64,000 nt of DNA from contig NZ_CP013480.3 in NCBI RefSeq assembly GCF_001465545.3, positions 2,914,001 through 2,978,000 on the forward strand, written 5' to 3'. A program made the translations under genes and the position numbers. The notes beneath the pieces were generated by a model, which had not been told where the DNA came from, searched no databases, and worked only from the letters and a program-made list of their open reading frames with translations. The stretch comes from Pandoraea norimbergensis (GTDB taxonomy: Bacteria; Pseudomonadota; Gammaproteobacteria; Burkholderiales; Burkholderiaceae). Positions 1 through 8,932 of this stretch are shown here, one piece after another; the stretch's first letter is position 1, and every line of letters begins with the position of its first letter.

Positions 1-307
1 TGCCTTGCGGTGATCGCAATTAGCCGCAACGTGCGTAGTCTTACTGTGTGACACAGGAATAAACATGTCGATATGCCCATTCTCATCCTGCGGCTTCCAA
101 GCGCTCGACCGTGGGACTGCGTTACAATCCGGGCCTCGCGTCACTCGGCAACCGGCATCGCATCTGAGCCGCCGACCCTAAGACGTCTGCCAGTGTGGTA
201 AGGGCAGGCGCCCATGAGAGAAGAACGCATGTGAGAGGAGACCGCTTGTCCCCGGGACTGTTTGATCCGGCGACTCCACACGGTTTTTTTGAAGGTGATT
301 GATTCTC
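1..307. other. Left-edge region without a recognised gene
   Basis: I see no convincing coding region here; the only open frame (178-375, minus) overlaps the start of the quinone oxidoreductase gene and has no family resemblance. The stretch presumably holds the promoter and leader of the gene starting at 308. A Shine-Dalgarno-like AAGGTGA at 293-299 belongs to that gene. Confidence 0.5.
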
Positions 308-2020
308 ATGGATAAAACGGACAACAAGACGACGCCTGATGGCGGCCGCAAGCCCTTCTCACGACGCAAATTCATTGCCGCCGCAGTAGGGGCCGCCGCC
401 GTCTGGGGCGGATACTCGTACCTGTTTGGTAGTCAGTATCGTGCCGCCAAGGCAGATCGCAAGGTTGACGTGCTGCTCATCGGCGGCGGCATCATGAGCG
501 CAACGCTGGGTGTTTATCTGTCCGAATTGGAGCCGAACTGGACCTTCGAGGTCTTCGAGCGCCTGGACAAGGTTGCTGAAGAAAGCTCGAACGGCTGGAA
601 TAACGCCGGCACCGGACACTCGGCGCTTTGTGAGTTGAACTACACCCCGATGGACGACAAGGGCAATGTTCATATCACGCAGGCCATCGGCATCAACGAG
701 AATTTCCAGATTTCGCGCCAGTTCTGGTCGCATCAGGTGCGCAAAGGCGTGCTTGGCAACCCGCGTGAGTTCATCAACTCGACACCGCACATGAATCTTG
801 TCTTCGGACAGGAGAACCGCGAGTTCATCCGCAAGCGCGTGGAGGCATTGAAGGCGTCGCCGCTGTTTGCCGGGATGGAAATGACGACCGACCCGGCGAA
901 GATCGCCGAGTGGATTCCGATCATGATGGAAGGCCGCAAGCCGGAGGAAGTCGTTACCGCCACGCGCTCGCCGCTCGGTACCGACGTGAATCTGGGCGAA
1001 ATCACGCGCCAGTTCTACAAGCATCTCAGCGGCAATTCGGTCAAGGTGACGACCGGGTACGAAGTACGCTCGATCACGCGTAACGAAGATGGCTCGTGGC
1101 GTGTGTCCGCCTTCGACGTCAACGACAGCTCGAAGATCCAGACGGTCGATGCGAAGACGCTGTTCATCGGTGCGGGTGGCGCTGCTTTGCCGCTGCTGCA
1201 ACTGTCGGGCATTCCGGAAGGCAAGCAATACGGCGGTTTCCCGGTCGGTGGCGAGTTCCTGGTGACGGACAAGCCCGAGATTGCCTCGCGCCATCTGGCA
1301 AAGGTCTACGGTCTCGCGGATACCGGCTCGCCTCCCATGTCGGTGCCCCATCTGGATACCCGCGTGCTCGATGGCAAGAAGGTCATCCTGTTTGGACCGT
1401 TCGCGACGTGGTCGAGCAAGTTCCTCAAGAACGGCTCTTACTTCGATCTGGCCAAGGCAACGACGCCGTCCAACGTGATTCCGCAGTTGCAGGTCGGTGC
1501 CCATGAGTTTGCGCTCGTGAAGTATCTGGCGCAGCAGTTGGCGTTGTCGCAATCGCAAAAGATGGATGCGCTGCGTCACTATATGCCTGAGGCCAAGGAC
1601 GCTGACTGGCGTCTGTGGGAAGCCGGTCAGCGTGTGCAGATCATCAAGAACGATCCGGTGAAGGGCGGCATTCTGAAGCTCGGCACGGAAGTCGTGGTGT
1701 CGGCAGATCGCTCGGTGTCGGCGCTGTTGGGTGCGTCGCCGGGTGGCTCGACCTCGCCGGCGATCATGCTGTCGCTGCTGGAGCGTGTGTTCCCCGATCA
1801 GATGAAAACGTCTGCGTGGCAGCAAAAGATTCGTGAGATCGTGCCCAGCTACGGCAAGAAGCTCAACGAAAATCCGGAGTTGCTGGCGAAAGAATGGGCG
1901 AGCACGGCCGAAACGCTGCAACTCGCCATCGCGTCGCCTAGCCTTGATGGGTTCGTCCCGAACACTGCACCGGTCGCGAATCCGGGCGTGATCAAGAAAG
2001 TGCCGGACATGGCGCTGTAA
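308..2020 (+). CDS. mqo: Malate:quinone oxidoreductase with Tat-like leader
   Basis: Oxidises malate to oxaloacetate and passes electrons to the quinone pool; FAD-dependent, membrane-associated, a TCA-cycle enzyme. The 570-residue product has an FAD-binding GGGIM at residues 59-63, the NGWNNAGTGHSALCE block typical of MQO shortly after, and a C-terminal SPGGSTSPA segment. Unusually, the first 45 residues read as a twin-arginine leader: SRRKF at 18-22 followed by a run of alanine/valine/glycine. Classical MQO is a peripheral cytoplasmic-face protein of about 500 residues without a leader, so export or anchoring is an inference. ATG 308 is chosen over the in-frame TTG at 299 because AAGGTGA lies about nine bases upstream. 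The gene is monocistronic and ends before a hairpin at 2064-2099. Confidence 0.93.
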   Translation: MDKTDNKTTPDGGRKPFSRRKFIAAAVGAAAVWGGYSYLFGSQYRAAKADRKVDVLLIGGGIMSATLGVYLSELEPNWTFEVFERLDKVAEESSNGWNNAGTGHSALCELNYTPMDDKGNVHITQAIGINENFQISRQFWSHQVRKGVLGNPREFINSTPHMNLVFGQENREFIRKRVEALKASPLFAGMEMTTDPAKIAEWIPIMMEGRKPEEVVTATRSPLGTDVNLGEITRQFYKHLSGNSVKVTTGYEVRSITRNEDGSWRVSAFDVNDSSKIQTVDAKTLFIGAGGAALPLLQLSGIPEGKQYGGFPVGGEFLVTDKPEIASRHLAKVYGLADTGSPPMSVPHLDTRVLDGKKVILFGPFATWSSKFLKNGSYFDLAKATTPSNVIPQLQVGAHEFALVKYLAQQLALSQSQKMDALRHYMPEAKDADWRLWEAGQRVQIIKNDPVKGGILKLGTEVVVSADRSVSALLGASPGGSTSPAIMLSLLERVFPDQMKTSAWQQKIREIVPSYGKKLNENPELLAKEWASTAETLQLAIASPSLDGFVPNTAPVANPGVIKKVPDMAL

Positions 2021-2063
2021 GGGTTGACGCGGCGCCTGCTTGGGGCGCCAGTGGTAGCACTAA

Positions 2064-2099
2064 GACAAAGGGTTGCGAGTTTTCTCGTAACCCTTTGTC
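2064..2099. terminator. Long hairpin between convergent genes
   Basis: Arms GACAAAGGGTT (2064-2074) and AACCCTTTGTC (2089-2099) pair perfectly and continue inward with GCGAG/CTCGT around a TTTT loop. It lies between mqo (plus) and the LysR gene (minus), so it can terminate both; the following T-run is short. Confidence 0.75.
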
Positions 2100-2136
2100 G
2101 TTTGCGTGGCGCTTAAGTCGGGCTTAAGTGGCGCCA

Positions 2137-3030
2137 TCACGGGGTCGCGCACACCTCTCGCACCAGCGCTCGCAGCCAGACGTGCGCCGGGTCGGCGTCC
2201 ATGCGTGGGTGCCACAGCATCGAGACCGTCAACACCGGCGTCGCGACCGGCAGTGTGAAGGTGTGCATATCGGCACGAAGGCTGCGGGTGTGCCGCTCGG
2301 GCACGCCCGCGATCAGGTCCGATGCGCGGGCAATCGCCAGCGCGGTAGAAAAGCCGCCAACGATGGCCGCCACGCGCCGTTGCAGTTGCATGGCGTCCAG
2401 CACATCGTCAACCGGACCGCGATCGAGCCCGCGTCGCGATACCAGCACATGGTCGCCGGCAGCATAGCGTTCTGGCGTGAGCTCGCCACGGGTCAGGGGA
2501 TGACCGAGACGCACCACACCGACGAAGCGATCGCGGAACAACGCCTGTGTATGCACTTCCGGCCCGGTGTCCTTGCCAATCACGCCCGTCTCCAGATCCA
2601 CGATGCCGTCACGCAGCGCGTTGCTTTGCTTGTCGGGCTTTTGCACGAAGCGCAGTCGTACGCCGGGCGCCGTCTCCGCCGCGCGGGCGATCAATTGCGG
2701 CCCGAAGGTTTCGACGAAGCCCTCATTGCAACGCAGCGTGAAGCTGCGTTCCAGTGTTGCGAGATCCACCTGCCGGGCGGGGCGCAGCACTGCCGTGGCG
2801 TCCTGAACGAGCTGACTGACCTGATCGCGCAAGGCGAGCGCGCGCGGCGTGGGCACCAGACCACGCCCGGCGCGCACCAGCAAAGGGTCGCCAGTAGTCT
2901 CACGCAGTCGGGCCAGCGCCCGGCTCATCGCGGAGGGGCTGAGCTGTAACCGCCGCGCAGCCCGTGCCACGTTGCCTTCGGCGAGTAAGACGTCGAGGGT
3001 ATGCAGGAGATTGAAGTCAGGCTTTTGCAT
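2137..3030 (-). CDS. LysR-family transcriptional regulator
   Basis: A 297-residue DNA-binding regulator with a N-terminal winged helix-turn-helix (residues about 6-65, including NVARAARRLQLSPSAMSRALARLRE) and a periplasmic-binding-protein-like effector domain. The start is set at the ATG at 3030 (MQKPDFNLL), because a longer frame to 3177 would run into the divergent transporter gene and lacks family resemblance. It is transcribed away from the MFS efflux gene at 3172, and the 141-bp gap between them is the probable shared control region. Its effector is unknown; regulation of the neighbouring transporter is the usual arrangement for this family and is an inference. Confidence 0.9.
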   Translation of the reverse strand: MQKPDFNLLHTLDVLLAEGNVARAARRLQLSPSAMSRALARLRETTGDPLLVRAGRGLVPTPRALALRDQVSQLVQDATAVLRPARQVDLATLERSFTLRCNEGFVETFGPQLIARAAETAPGVRLRFVQKPDKQSNALRDGIVDLETGVIGKDTGPEVHTQALFRDRFVGVVRLGHPLTRGELTPERYAAGDHVLVSRRGLDRGPVDDVLDAMQLQRRVAAIVGGFSTALAIARASDLIAGVPERHTRSLRADMHTFTLPVATPVLTVSMLWHPRMDADPAHVWLRALVREVCATP

Positions 3031-3171
3031 GGTCGAGATCGGGCGCGAGGGCTCGTCATAGGATTGAGAGATGGCGTCTGATGCATTTATAAAGTGCAAA
3101 TGCTGCGTCTTCCGCCACATATTAAGCGCCGATATGCTTTGTTGCATCGTCAATATGAACAGGCGCCACCC

Positions 3172-4611
3172 ATGCAACCCAAGACAGTCACCGTTCCCCC
3201 CTCGACGCTTCCCCCCGTCGCAGCCACCACGCGCATGGCGCTGGCGGCGTTATGCCTTTCGATGTTGATGTCGTCGCTGGATACCAGCATCGCCAATGTG
3301 AGCCTGCCGACGCTGGCTCAGGTCTTCGGCGCGAGCTTTCAGGCCGTGCAGTGGGTGGTGCTGGCCTATCTGCTGGCGATCACGTCGCTGATCGTGAGCG
3401 CTGGGCGTCTGGGGGATATGGTCGGTCGTCGCCGCTTGCTGTTAGTCGGCATCGGCTTGTTCACCGTCGCGTCGATCGGATGCGGCTTGGCCACGAATCT
3501 GCCGTTGCTGATTGCGGCGCGCGCGCTGCAAGGCGTGGGCGGCGCGGTCATGATGGCGCTGACCATGGCGATGGTAGGTGCCACCGTCCCCAAAGAGCGC
3601 ACGGGTAGTGCCATGGGGTTGTTGGGCACCATGTCGGCTGCCGGCACGTCGCTGGGACCATCGTTGAGCGGCATCGTGATTGGTGCGGCCGGCTGGCGGG
3701 CGATCTTCCTGATTCAGGTGCCGTTGGGTTTGCTGGCCTGGTGGCTCGCCTATCGCTATCTGGCTGAGGATGCACGCCGCACGACGCCGCGCCCGGGCTT
3801 TGACCACGCAGGCACACTGGTGCTGGCGTTGACGCTGACGGCTTATGCCTTGGCAATGACGCTGGGACGCGGCCATTTTGGCGGGCTTAACGTGGGATTG
3901 CTGCTGGCGGCGCTGGCGGGTGCGATCGTGTTTGCGGTGGTGCAGGGCAGGGCACCGGCGCCGCTGGTGCAACTGGCGCTGTTGCGTCAACCACGACTCA
4001 TTGCCAGCCTGATCATGAGTGCAGTGGTCGCATGCGTGATGATGACGACCTTCGTGGTCGGTCCGTTTTATCTGTCCCACGGGTTGGGGTTGGCGGCAAC
4101 GCTGGTGGGGCTGACGATGTCGGTAGGGCCGTTGTCATCGGCATTTTCGGGGGTACCGGCGGGACGCCTCGTGGATCGTTTTGGTGCGCAACGCATGACG
4201 ATCGTTGGCCTGAGCGGCATGTCACTCGGTGCGGGTTTGCTGGCGTGCATGCCGTTGCGTTTCGGGGTGCTGGGTTATCTGGCACCGCTGGTGCTGATGA
4301 CGATCCATTACGCCACGTTTCAGGGGGCCAACAATACGGCCGTAATGCGCCAGATCGACCCGGCGCAGCGGGGTGTCGTCGCCGGCATGCTGAGCCTGTC
4401 ACGCAACCTCGGCCTGATTACCGGTGTGTCGGTGATGGGCGCGGTGTTCAGTGCCGCGAGTGGGAGCGTGGCGTTGGAAGAGGCTTCGGCCCAATCCATC
4501 AGCGGGGGCATGCGCGTGACGTTTGCAGTGGCAGCGGTGATGTTGATTGGGGGGTTGGTGATGGCGGTGAGGGTAGGGAGGAAGGTGAGACAGGCGCCTC
4601 ACGGGGCGTGA
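3172..4611 (+). CDS. MFS transporter, DHA2 drug-efflux type
   Basis: A 479-residue polytopic inner-membrane protein with many hydrophobic segments, predicted to export small toxic molecules by proton antiport. The first helix carries LDTSIANVSLPTLA, the D-x-(T/S)-I-x-N-V-A-L-P type motif of the 14-helix DHA2 family. RLGDMVGRRRLLL (loop 2-3) is motif A, and a second copy-like RLVDRFGAQRM occurs in the C-terminal half. The start ATG at 3172 has no clear Shine-Dalgarno sequence; the frame stays open upstream to 3094 but without hydrophobic or conserved sequence. It is divergent from the LysR gene. Substrate unknown. Confidence 0.88.
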   Translation: MQPKTVTVPPSTLPPVAATTRMALAALCLSMLMSSLDTSIANVSLPTLAQVFGASFQAVQWVVLAYLLAITSLIVSAGRLGDMVGRRRLLLVGIGLFTVASIGCGLATNLPLLIAARALQGVGGAVMMALTMAMVGATVPKERTGSAMGLLGTMSAAGTSLGPSLSGIVIGAAGWRAIFLIQVPLGLLAWWLAYRYLAEDARRTTPRPGFDHAGTLVLALTLTAYALAMTLGRGHFGGLNVGLLLAALAGAIVFAVVQGRAPAPLVQLALLRQPRLIASLIMSAVVACVMMTTFVVGPFYLSHGLGLAATLVGLTMSVGPLSSAFSGVPAGRLVDRFGAQRMTIVGLSGMSLGAGLLACMPLRFGVLGYLAPLVLMTIHYATFQGANNTAVMRQIDPAQRGVVAGMLSLSRNLGLITGVSVMGAVFSAASGSVALEEASAQSISGGMRVTFAVAAVMLIGGLVMAVRVGRKVRQAPHGA

Positions 4612-4898
4612 TGTTTCGCAAGTTGGGGGGAATGAAGGTTAGGCATTGAAAGGTCGCCATCGCTACCGTGACTAGGAACAGTTGGCTAAGGACACTGGAG
4701 TACCTGTTACACTGCGCCAGTTCGCGAGTCGCCTCAGCTCCAGTCATCTGCTCACCTGTTGACCATAGCTTGTGTTGTGCAACCCACGGTCAGTATCTCA
4801 AGCGAAAGCATTGCCACGTAGCGGCGAAAAGCCTTAGGGCCGTCGGTGTGGCGCTTGAATTCGCCCTCCAACGTTGGCCCCCAGAGGGAAAACTCACC

Positions 4899-5774
4899 GT
4901 GAAACGCCTCAGCCTCGCGCTCATCGTGGCGTTGCTACGCGTATTGTCCGTACTGCCGTATCCGTTGGTCGCAAGGCTCGGGATGGTGGTCGGTACAGTC
5001 CTGTATGCACTCCCGAGCCGCCGCAAGCATATCGTCCTCGTCAATCTGCGTCTTTGCTTCCCCGACAAGACCAGCGCCGAACATCAAACGCTCGCCAGAA
5101 CCCACTTCCGCCATGTCGTTCGCAGCTATCTTGAGCGCGGCATCCAGTGGTTCGGCAGCGCCAAGTCGATCCAGAATATCGTTCAGCTCGACAGCAAAAT
5201 CGATCTCGACGACCCCAACGCGCCGCCTACGATCTTCATGGGGTTCCACTTTGTGGGCATCGAGGTCGGGTGCATGCTCTATTCGACGCATCTCCCCGTG
5301 GCATCGCTGTACACGCGCATGTCGAGCAAAGGTCTGTGCGATCTGGCCAAGAAGCAACGCGGCCGGTTCGGTGCCGAGATGATCGAGCGCGCAACCAGCG
5401 GCAAAAAGATTGTGGCGTTGCTGCGCTCCGGCAAGCCGGTCATGATCGCCGCCGATATGGATCAAGGCATCGACAACTCCGTGTTCGTGCCTTTCTTCGG
5501 CGTCCCGGCCTGCACACTCACGGCCGTTTCGCGTCTCGCGAAACTGGGGCGTGCGCGGGTAGTGCCGTTCGTGACCGAGGTGCTCCCGGATTATCAAGGG
5601 TACAAGCTGACGATCTTCGAGCCGCTCGCCGACTTCCCGTCAGGAAGCGATGAGATCGACGCGCGTCGTATGAACGCGTTCCTTGAGGAGCAGGTGGTCC
5701 GATTTCCCGAACAGTATTACTGGGTGCACCGGCGCTTCAAGCATCGACCGACAGGCATGGCACCGGTTTATTGA
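4899..5774 (+). CDS. Lysophospholipid/lipid A acyltransferase (LpxL/HtrB family)
   Basis: Transfers an acyl chain from acyl-ACP, most often to a lipid A precursor, at the cytoplasmic face of the inner membrane. The product (291 residues from GTG 4899, Shine-Dalgarno GAGGG ten bases upstream) has an N-terminal hydrophobic anchor. Its catalytic HX4E is at His117 and Glu122 (GFHFVGIE), matching the HX4(D/E) dyad of LpxL, and the C-terminal YYWVHRRFK block is characteristic of the family. The open frame extends upstream to 4668, but that part shows no family similarity. Whether it is the primary LpxL, an LpxM-like enzyme or an ornithine-lipid enzyme cannot be told from sequence. It ends before a bidirectional terminator. 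Confidence 0.88.
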   Translation: MKRLSLALIVALLRVLSVLPYPLVARLGMVVGTVLYALPSRRKHIVLVNLRLCFPDKTSAEHQTLARTHFRHVVRSYLERGIQWFGSAKSIQNIVQLDSKIDLDDPNAPPTIFMGFHFVGIEVGCMLYSTHLPVASLYTRMSSKGLCDLAKKQRGRFGAEMIERATSGKKIVALLRSGKPVMIAADMDQGIDNSVFVPFFGVPACTLTAVSRLAKLGRARVVPFVTEVLPDYQGYKLTIFEPLADFPSGSDEIDARRMNAFLEEQVVRFPEQYYWVHRRFKHRPTGMAPVY

Positions 5775-5834
5775 CAGCACCGGAAGTGGGGCAGTGAAGC
5801 GCCAAGCGGCGTAATGTCCGCGTTGCATCAGTAT

Positions 5835-5868
5835 GAAAAAAGCCACCTCTTCGAAGGTGGCTTTTTTT
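5835..5868. terminator. Bidirectional rho-independent terminator
   Basis: AGCCACCT (5841-5848) pairs with AGGTGGCT (5855-5862) around a 6-base loop, with an A-run before and a T-run after. It separates the convergent acyltransferase (plus) and AI-2E transporter (minus) genes. Confidence 0.92.
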
Positions 5869-5908
5869 GTACGCATCAGGGCTCGAGTCAGTTCCACTCG
5901 CTACATAC

Positions 5909-6964
5909 TCACTTCTCACCGGCGGGTGGTACAAGCGCCGCGTCGGGCGCGCCGTCGTGTGAGATGAGGATCGCCAGCCACCGGCTGCTTTGAAACTGCG
6001 CCGCGATCACCATGACGAGAACGGTCAGCGGTGTGGAAAGAATGGCGCCCGGCACGCCCCAGACCAGCGTCCAGACACCGAGCGCGAAAATCCCGACCAA
6101 CGGGTCCGTGTTGGTGCTTTTCGCCTGAAGTTTGGGTTGCACGAGGTTGTGCGCAATCTGGAAGATGGCAAGCGTGACGACAAACACCGCGAGCGGCACC
6201 GAAATCGAGTCGCTATGGATCGCGGCAAACAGAGCGGGCACAACACTGGCCACGAACGGCCCTACGACCGGCATGAACGCGAGCAGGAAGACCGTCACCG
6301 CCCAGAACGCCGTGTTGGGCAGTTCCGCAACACGGAAGACCAACGCGGAGATCACGGCAATCGCCAGATTGATCGCCGTTTGTGAGATCAGGTAAGCCTG
6401 CACGCCGTGCACGATCTTGTTGAGAACGATGCGCTGGGAATTCGCTCGGGCCTCACTCGTCGTGATGCGCAGAATTTTCGGCTCAGTGTTGCGCGAAGCG
6501 CCAAGCAACATGAACACGAGAAACATCAGCGTCAGAAACGCCATCGACACAGCGTCTCCCAGCCACGTCGCGATGGTGTGTTCAAACTTCGGCAGATCGA
6601 TCAACCCGAGCACTGTCGCCAGATCAAATTTCCGCCCGAAGCCCACGGTGGCCGTCCGAATGAGGCGATCGAGCTGGGCGGGAAGGTCAGCCGCTTGCTG
6701 GATCAGATCGCTGATGCCCTGAAGCGTAATGATGAAAATGCTATAGGCGCTGAAACCCACAATCGCTGCCGTCGCCACGAGGATCAGCCATTTCGGCGCA
6801 CGCGGCAGGAGGCGAACCACCACCAGGACGATGCCCGAAATGAGAATTCGCAGAAGGACAGCGAGAAAGAAAGGGATGAGTACCGGGCGAAGGAAATACA
6901 GGAGTGCCAGACCTGCGGCGACGCCCGTTGTCGTCTGTGCAACAGACCCAGGTGTTGAATTCAT
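5909..6964 (-). CDS. AI-2E family transporter (PerM/TqsA-like)
   Basis: A 351-residue inner-membrane protein of the AI-2 exporter superfamily. It has an early pair of helices (about residues 15-55), a soluble-looking central part with LIQQAADLPAQLDRLI, and the C-terminal cluster containing FMPVVGPF and NLVQPKLQAKSTNTDPLVGIFALGVW. The latter resembles the family's conserved P-x-(I/V)-G and N-x-(V/I)-x-P motifs. Members export autoinducer-2 or act as general permeases or Na+/H+ antiporters; the substrate here is unknown. It is single and faces the acyltransferase gene across a terminator. A 186-bp gap separates it from the next gene upstream. Confidence 0.88.
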   Translation of the reverse strand: MNSTPGSVAQTTTGVAAGLALLYFLRPVLIPFFLAVLLRILISGIVLVVVRLLPRAPKWLILVATAAIVGFSAYSIFIITLQGISDLIQQAADLPAQLDRLIRTATVGFGRKFDLATVLGLIDLPKFEHTIATWLGDAVSMAFLTLMFLVFMLLGASRNTEPKILRITTSEARANSQRIVLNKIVHGVQAYLISQTAINLAIAVISALVFRVAELPNTAFWAVTVFLLAFMPVVGPFVASVVPALFAAIHSDSISVPLAVFVVTLAIFQIAHNLVQPKLQAKSTNTDPLVGIFALGVWTLVWGVPGAILSTPLTVLVMVIAAQFQSSRWLAILISHDGAPDAALVPPAGEK

Positions 6965-7150
6965 TGGTGGATGTTCTTAACGGTAAAGGCAGAAAACGCG
7001 CCTCAGATCGCGCGCCTTTCGTCCGCAAGAATATCAGGCAAATTTGTTTCCGGGGTTTCAGGGCGGTGGTGTCGCCACCACGGAGCCATGATGCCGCAGA
7101 ACCATGGCAGATCGGCGCGCGACCTGCCATGGCTCAGCCAACGCTCAGGG

Positions 7151-8719
7151 TTACTGCACTTCCTCGATTTCGCTCGGCTTCCACGTCTTGTCGAACCATG
7201 CGTCAAGCGGGCCATACAGTCGCAGGATCGTGAACCAGCCTTTGCCCGGCACGGTCTGCATCCAGTTGGCTTCCTTGCCCTTGGGCGCCACCGGCCCGAA
7301 GTACAGGTCGACTGACCCGTCAGCGTTGGTGATCAGCTTGTCACGCTTGTTGTTCTTGCTGGGGAACGGCTGCGAGGTCTGTAGCTCGGAGCGGGTCTGC
7401 GGATCATAAATAACCACGGACCAGAAGTCCTTTGCCGGCACGTTGGCGGGAATGCGCAGCCGGTAATGCTTCGCGCCGTCAAACGGTTTGCCCGTCGAAT
7501 CCGCGCTGGAGAGGGCATATTGCGACCCTTTGCCGACCAGTTTCGCGGCCATCGCCGGCGTATTGACCGTGGCGACATAGAAGAAGCCTGTGCGGGCATC
7601 GAGGTCGCGGCCCGGGGTGCCGTCACCGCCGAGCCAGCGGTAGTCATCGCCGATAAAGCCGACTCGCCACTGGCTGTTGGGATACAGATAGGCGCGCGGA
7701 TCGCGATTGCGGAAGCTGATGGCTCTGGCCGTGGCGTTACCGACGGCGACCGCTTCGGTGAGCGTCTTCGTCATGCGCTCATCCGGCGCGAACGCCTTGC
7801 CTTTGCGGATGCCGATCGAGGCGACCAGTCCACGCAGTTCGGGATCAATGAAACCGATGGGTTCCTTCTGGATGACGTGATCCAGTTCCTTGAAGAACTC
7901 GAAGTTGTTGGCATGCACCGTGTTGAACGCTTGCTTCGAGGAATTGATGAACTCCATCTTTGGCGGGTTCTTTGCCTTGCTGAGTGAATAGACCTTGAAG
8001 CCGTCGCGGAACATCTTCGACGCCACGTCAGGTTTGCCATCCACCAGGAAACCGCGCAAGACCACGATGTTCACATAGGACGGCGAGCGCGCGATGTAGT
8101 ACTCGCCGCCATCTTTCACATCCTTCGGTAGCTTGCCTTTGTAGTCGGCGGGCACGATCAGGTACTTGCCACCCTTGCCGCGATCCGGCCCCGGCACGCC
8201 CATGTCGACGACGAAGCGGAAGAATGCGTCGTTGACAGTCCCCGGACCACTGCCCGGCGGCACTTCCACCACGGTCGGACCGTCGGTCTCGAGGTCTAGC
8301 ACCCCGAAGGCGTAGACGGTATCAGTGTTGGCGGTCAGCAGTAGCGGATTGGAATCGGCCAACTGATCGTAGATCGTGGCCTGATGGCTCTTGGTTGCCC
8401 CAAGCGCAACGCTTGAGCGGCGGATCGCCTCAATGCTCGCAGCAGGCATGAGGTTGAGGAACACTTCCACGCCACGAAGGAAATCGAGGTTGTCGAAGGC
8501 CCGTTTGGCCGTGTCTTCGGTCGGCACGCCATCCACAAAGTTGAGCGTGCCGATTCGCGTCTGGACGGTGTCGGGCGTCAGGACATCCGGCGGGATGTAG
8601 GTATTGAACCCTTTCGTGGGGGCGGCTCCATCCGGGGCCTTCTGCGCATGGGCGATCTGGACGCACAGCGCCCCGATCAGCGTGGCGGTGACAAGCCCGC
8701 GGGTGCCGTTGAAAACCAT
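7151..8719 (-). CDS. Secreted DUF1254/DUF1214 protein
   Basis: A 522-residue exported protein of unknown function. A Sec signal peptide occupies residues 1-25 (cleavage probably after AHA). The DUF1254 part includes the region with DSNPLLLTANTDTVYAFGVLDL, and the DUF1214 C-terminal part includes the YRLRIPANVPAKDFWSVVIYDPQTRS segment and ends near WFTILRLYGP. The start at 8719 is supported by GGAGAAG four bases upstream. Proteins of this family are periplasmic or outer-membrane-linked in many proteobacteria and no reaction is established. It stands alone between an AI-2E transporter and a siderophore receptor. Confidence 0.88.
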   Translation of the reverse strand: MVFNGTRGLVTATLIGALCVQIAHAQKAPDGAAPTKGFNTYIPPDVLTPDTVQTRIGTLNFVDGVPTEDTAKRAFDNLDFLRGVEVFLNLMPAASIEAIRRSSVALGATKSHQATIYDQLADSNPLLLTANTDTVYAFGVLDLETDGPTVVEVPPGSGPGTVNDAFFRFVVDMGVPGPDRGKGGKYLIVPADYKGKLPKDVKDGGEYYIARSPSYVNIVVLRGFLVDGKPDVASKMFRDGFKVYSLSKAKNPPKMEFINSSKQAFNTVHANNFEFFKELDHVIQKEPIGFIDPELRGLVASIGIRKGKAFAPDERMTKTLTEAVAVGNATARAISFRNRDPRAYLYPNSQWRVGFIGDDYRWLGGDGTPGRDLDARTGFFYVATVNTPAMAAKLVGKGSQYALSSADSTGKPFDGAKHYRLRIPANVPAKDFWSVVIYDPQTRSELQTSQPFPSKNNKRDKLITNADGSVDLYFGPVAPKGKEANWMQTVPGKGWFTILRLYGPLDAWFDKTWKPSEIEEVQ

Positions 8720-8932
8720 TCACTTCTCCATCGCTTATTCGAAAAATAGCCACAAACCGTTCCGTAGAACTGGCTGTGGCAGAGGTTCCCGGACTGTACT
8801 CCGGGACCTCTCGCGAGAGACGGGGCTTACCGTGAAATGAGGCAAATTGGCGATAAGAATGAGACGAAATCGCGGAGCGCTCGCACTGGCTATCCCATGG
8901 ACTCACTTTCCAGTCGCACGTTGCCCCAAGCA

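Noticed and set aside
299..307. TTG start for mqo nine bases upstream of the ATG
   Set aside because: The Shine-Dalgarno sequence ends right at this TTG, leaving no spacing; the ATG at 308 has a normal distance.
359..1921. 520-residue open frame antisense to mqo
   Set aside because: It lies entirely inside a well-supported gene, is rich in Arg/His as expected from a shadow frame in high-GC DNA, and has no domain resemblance.
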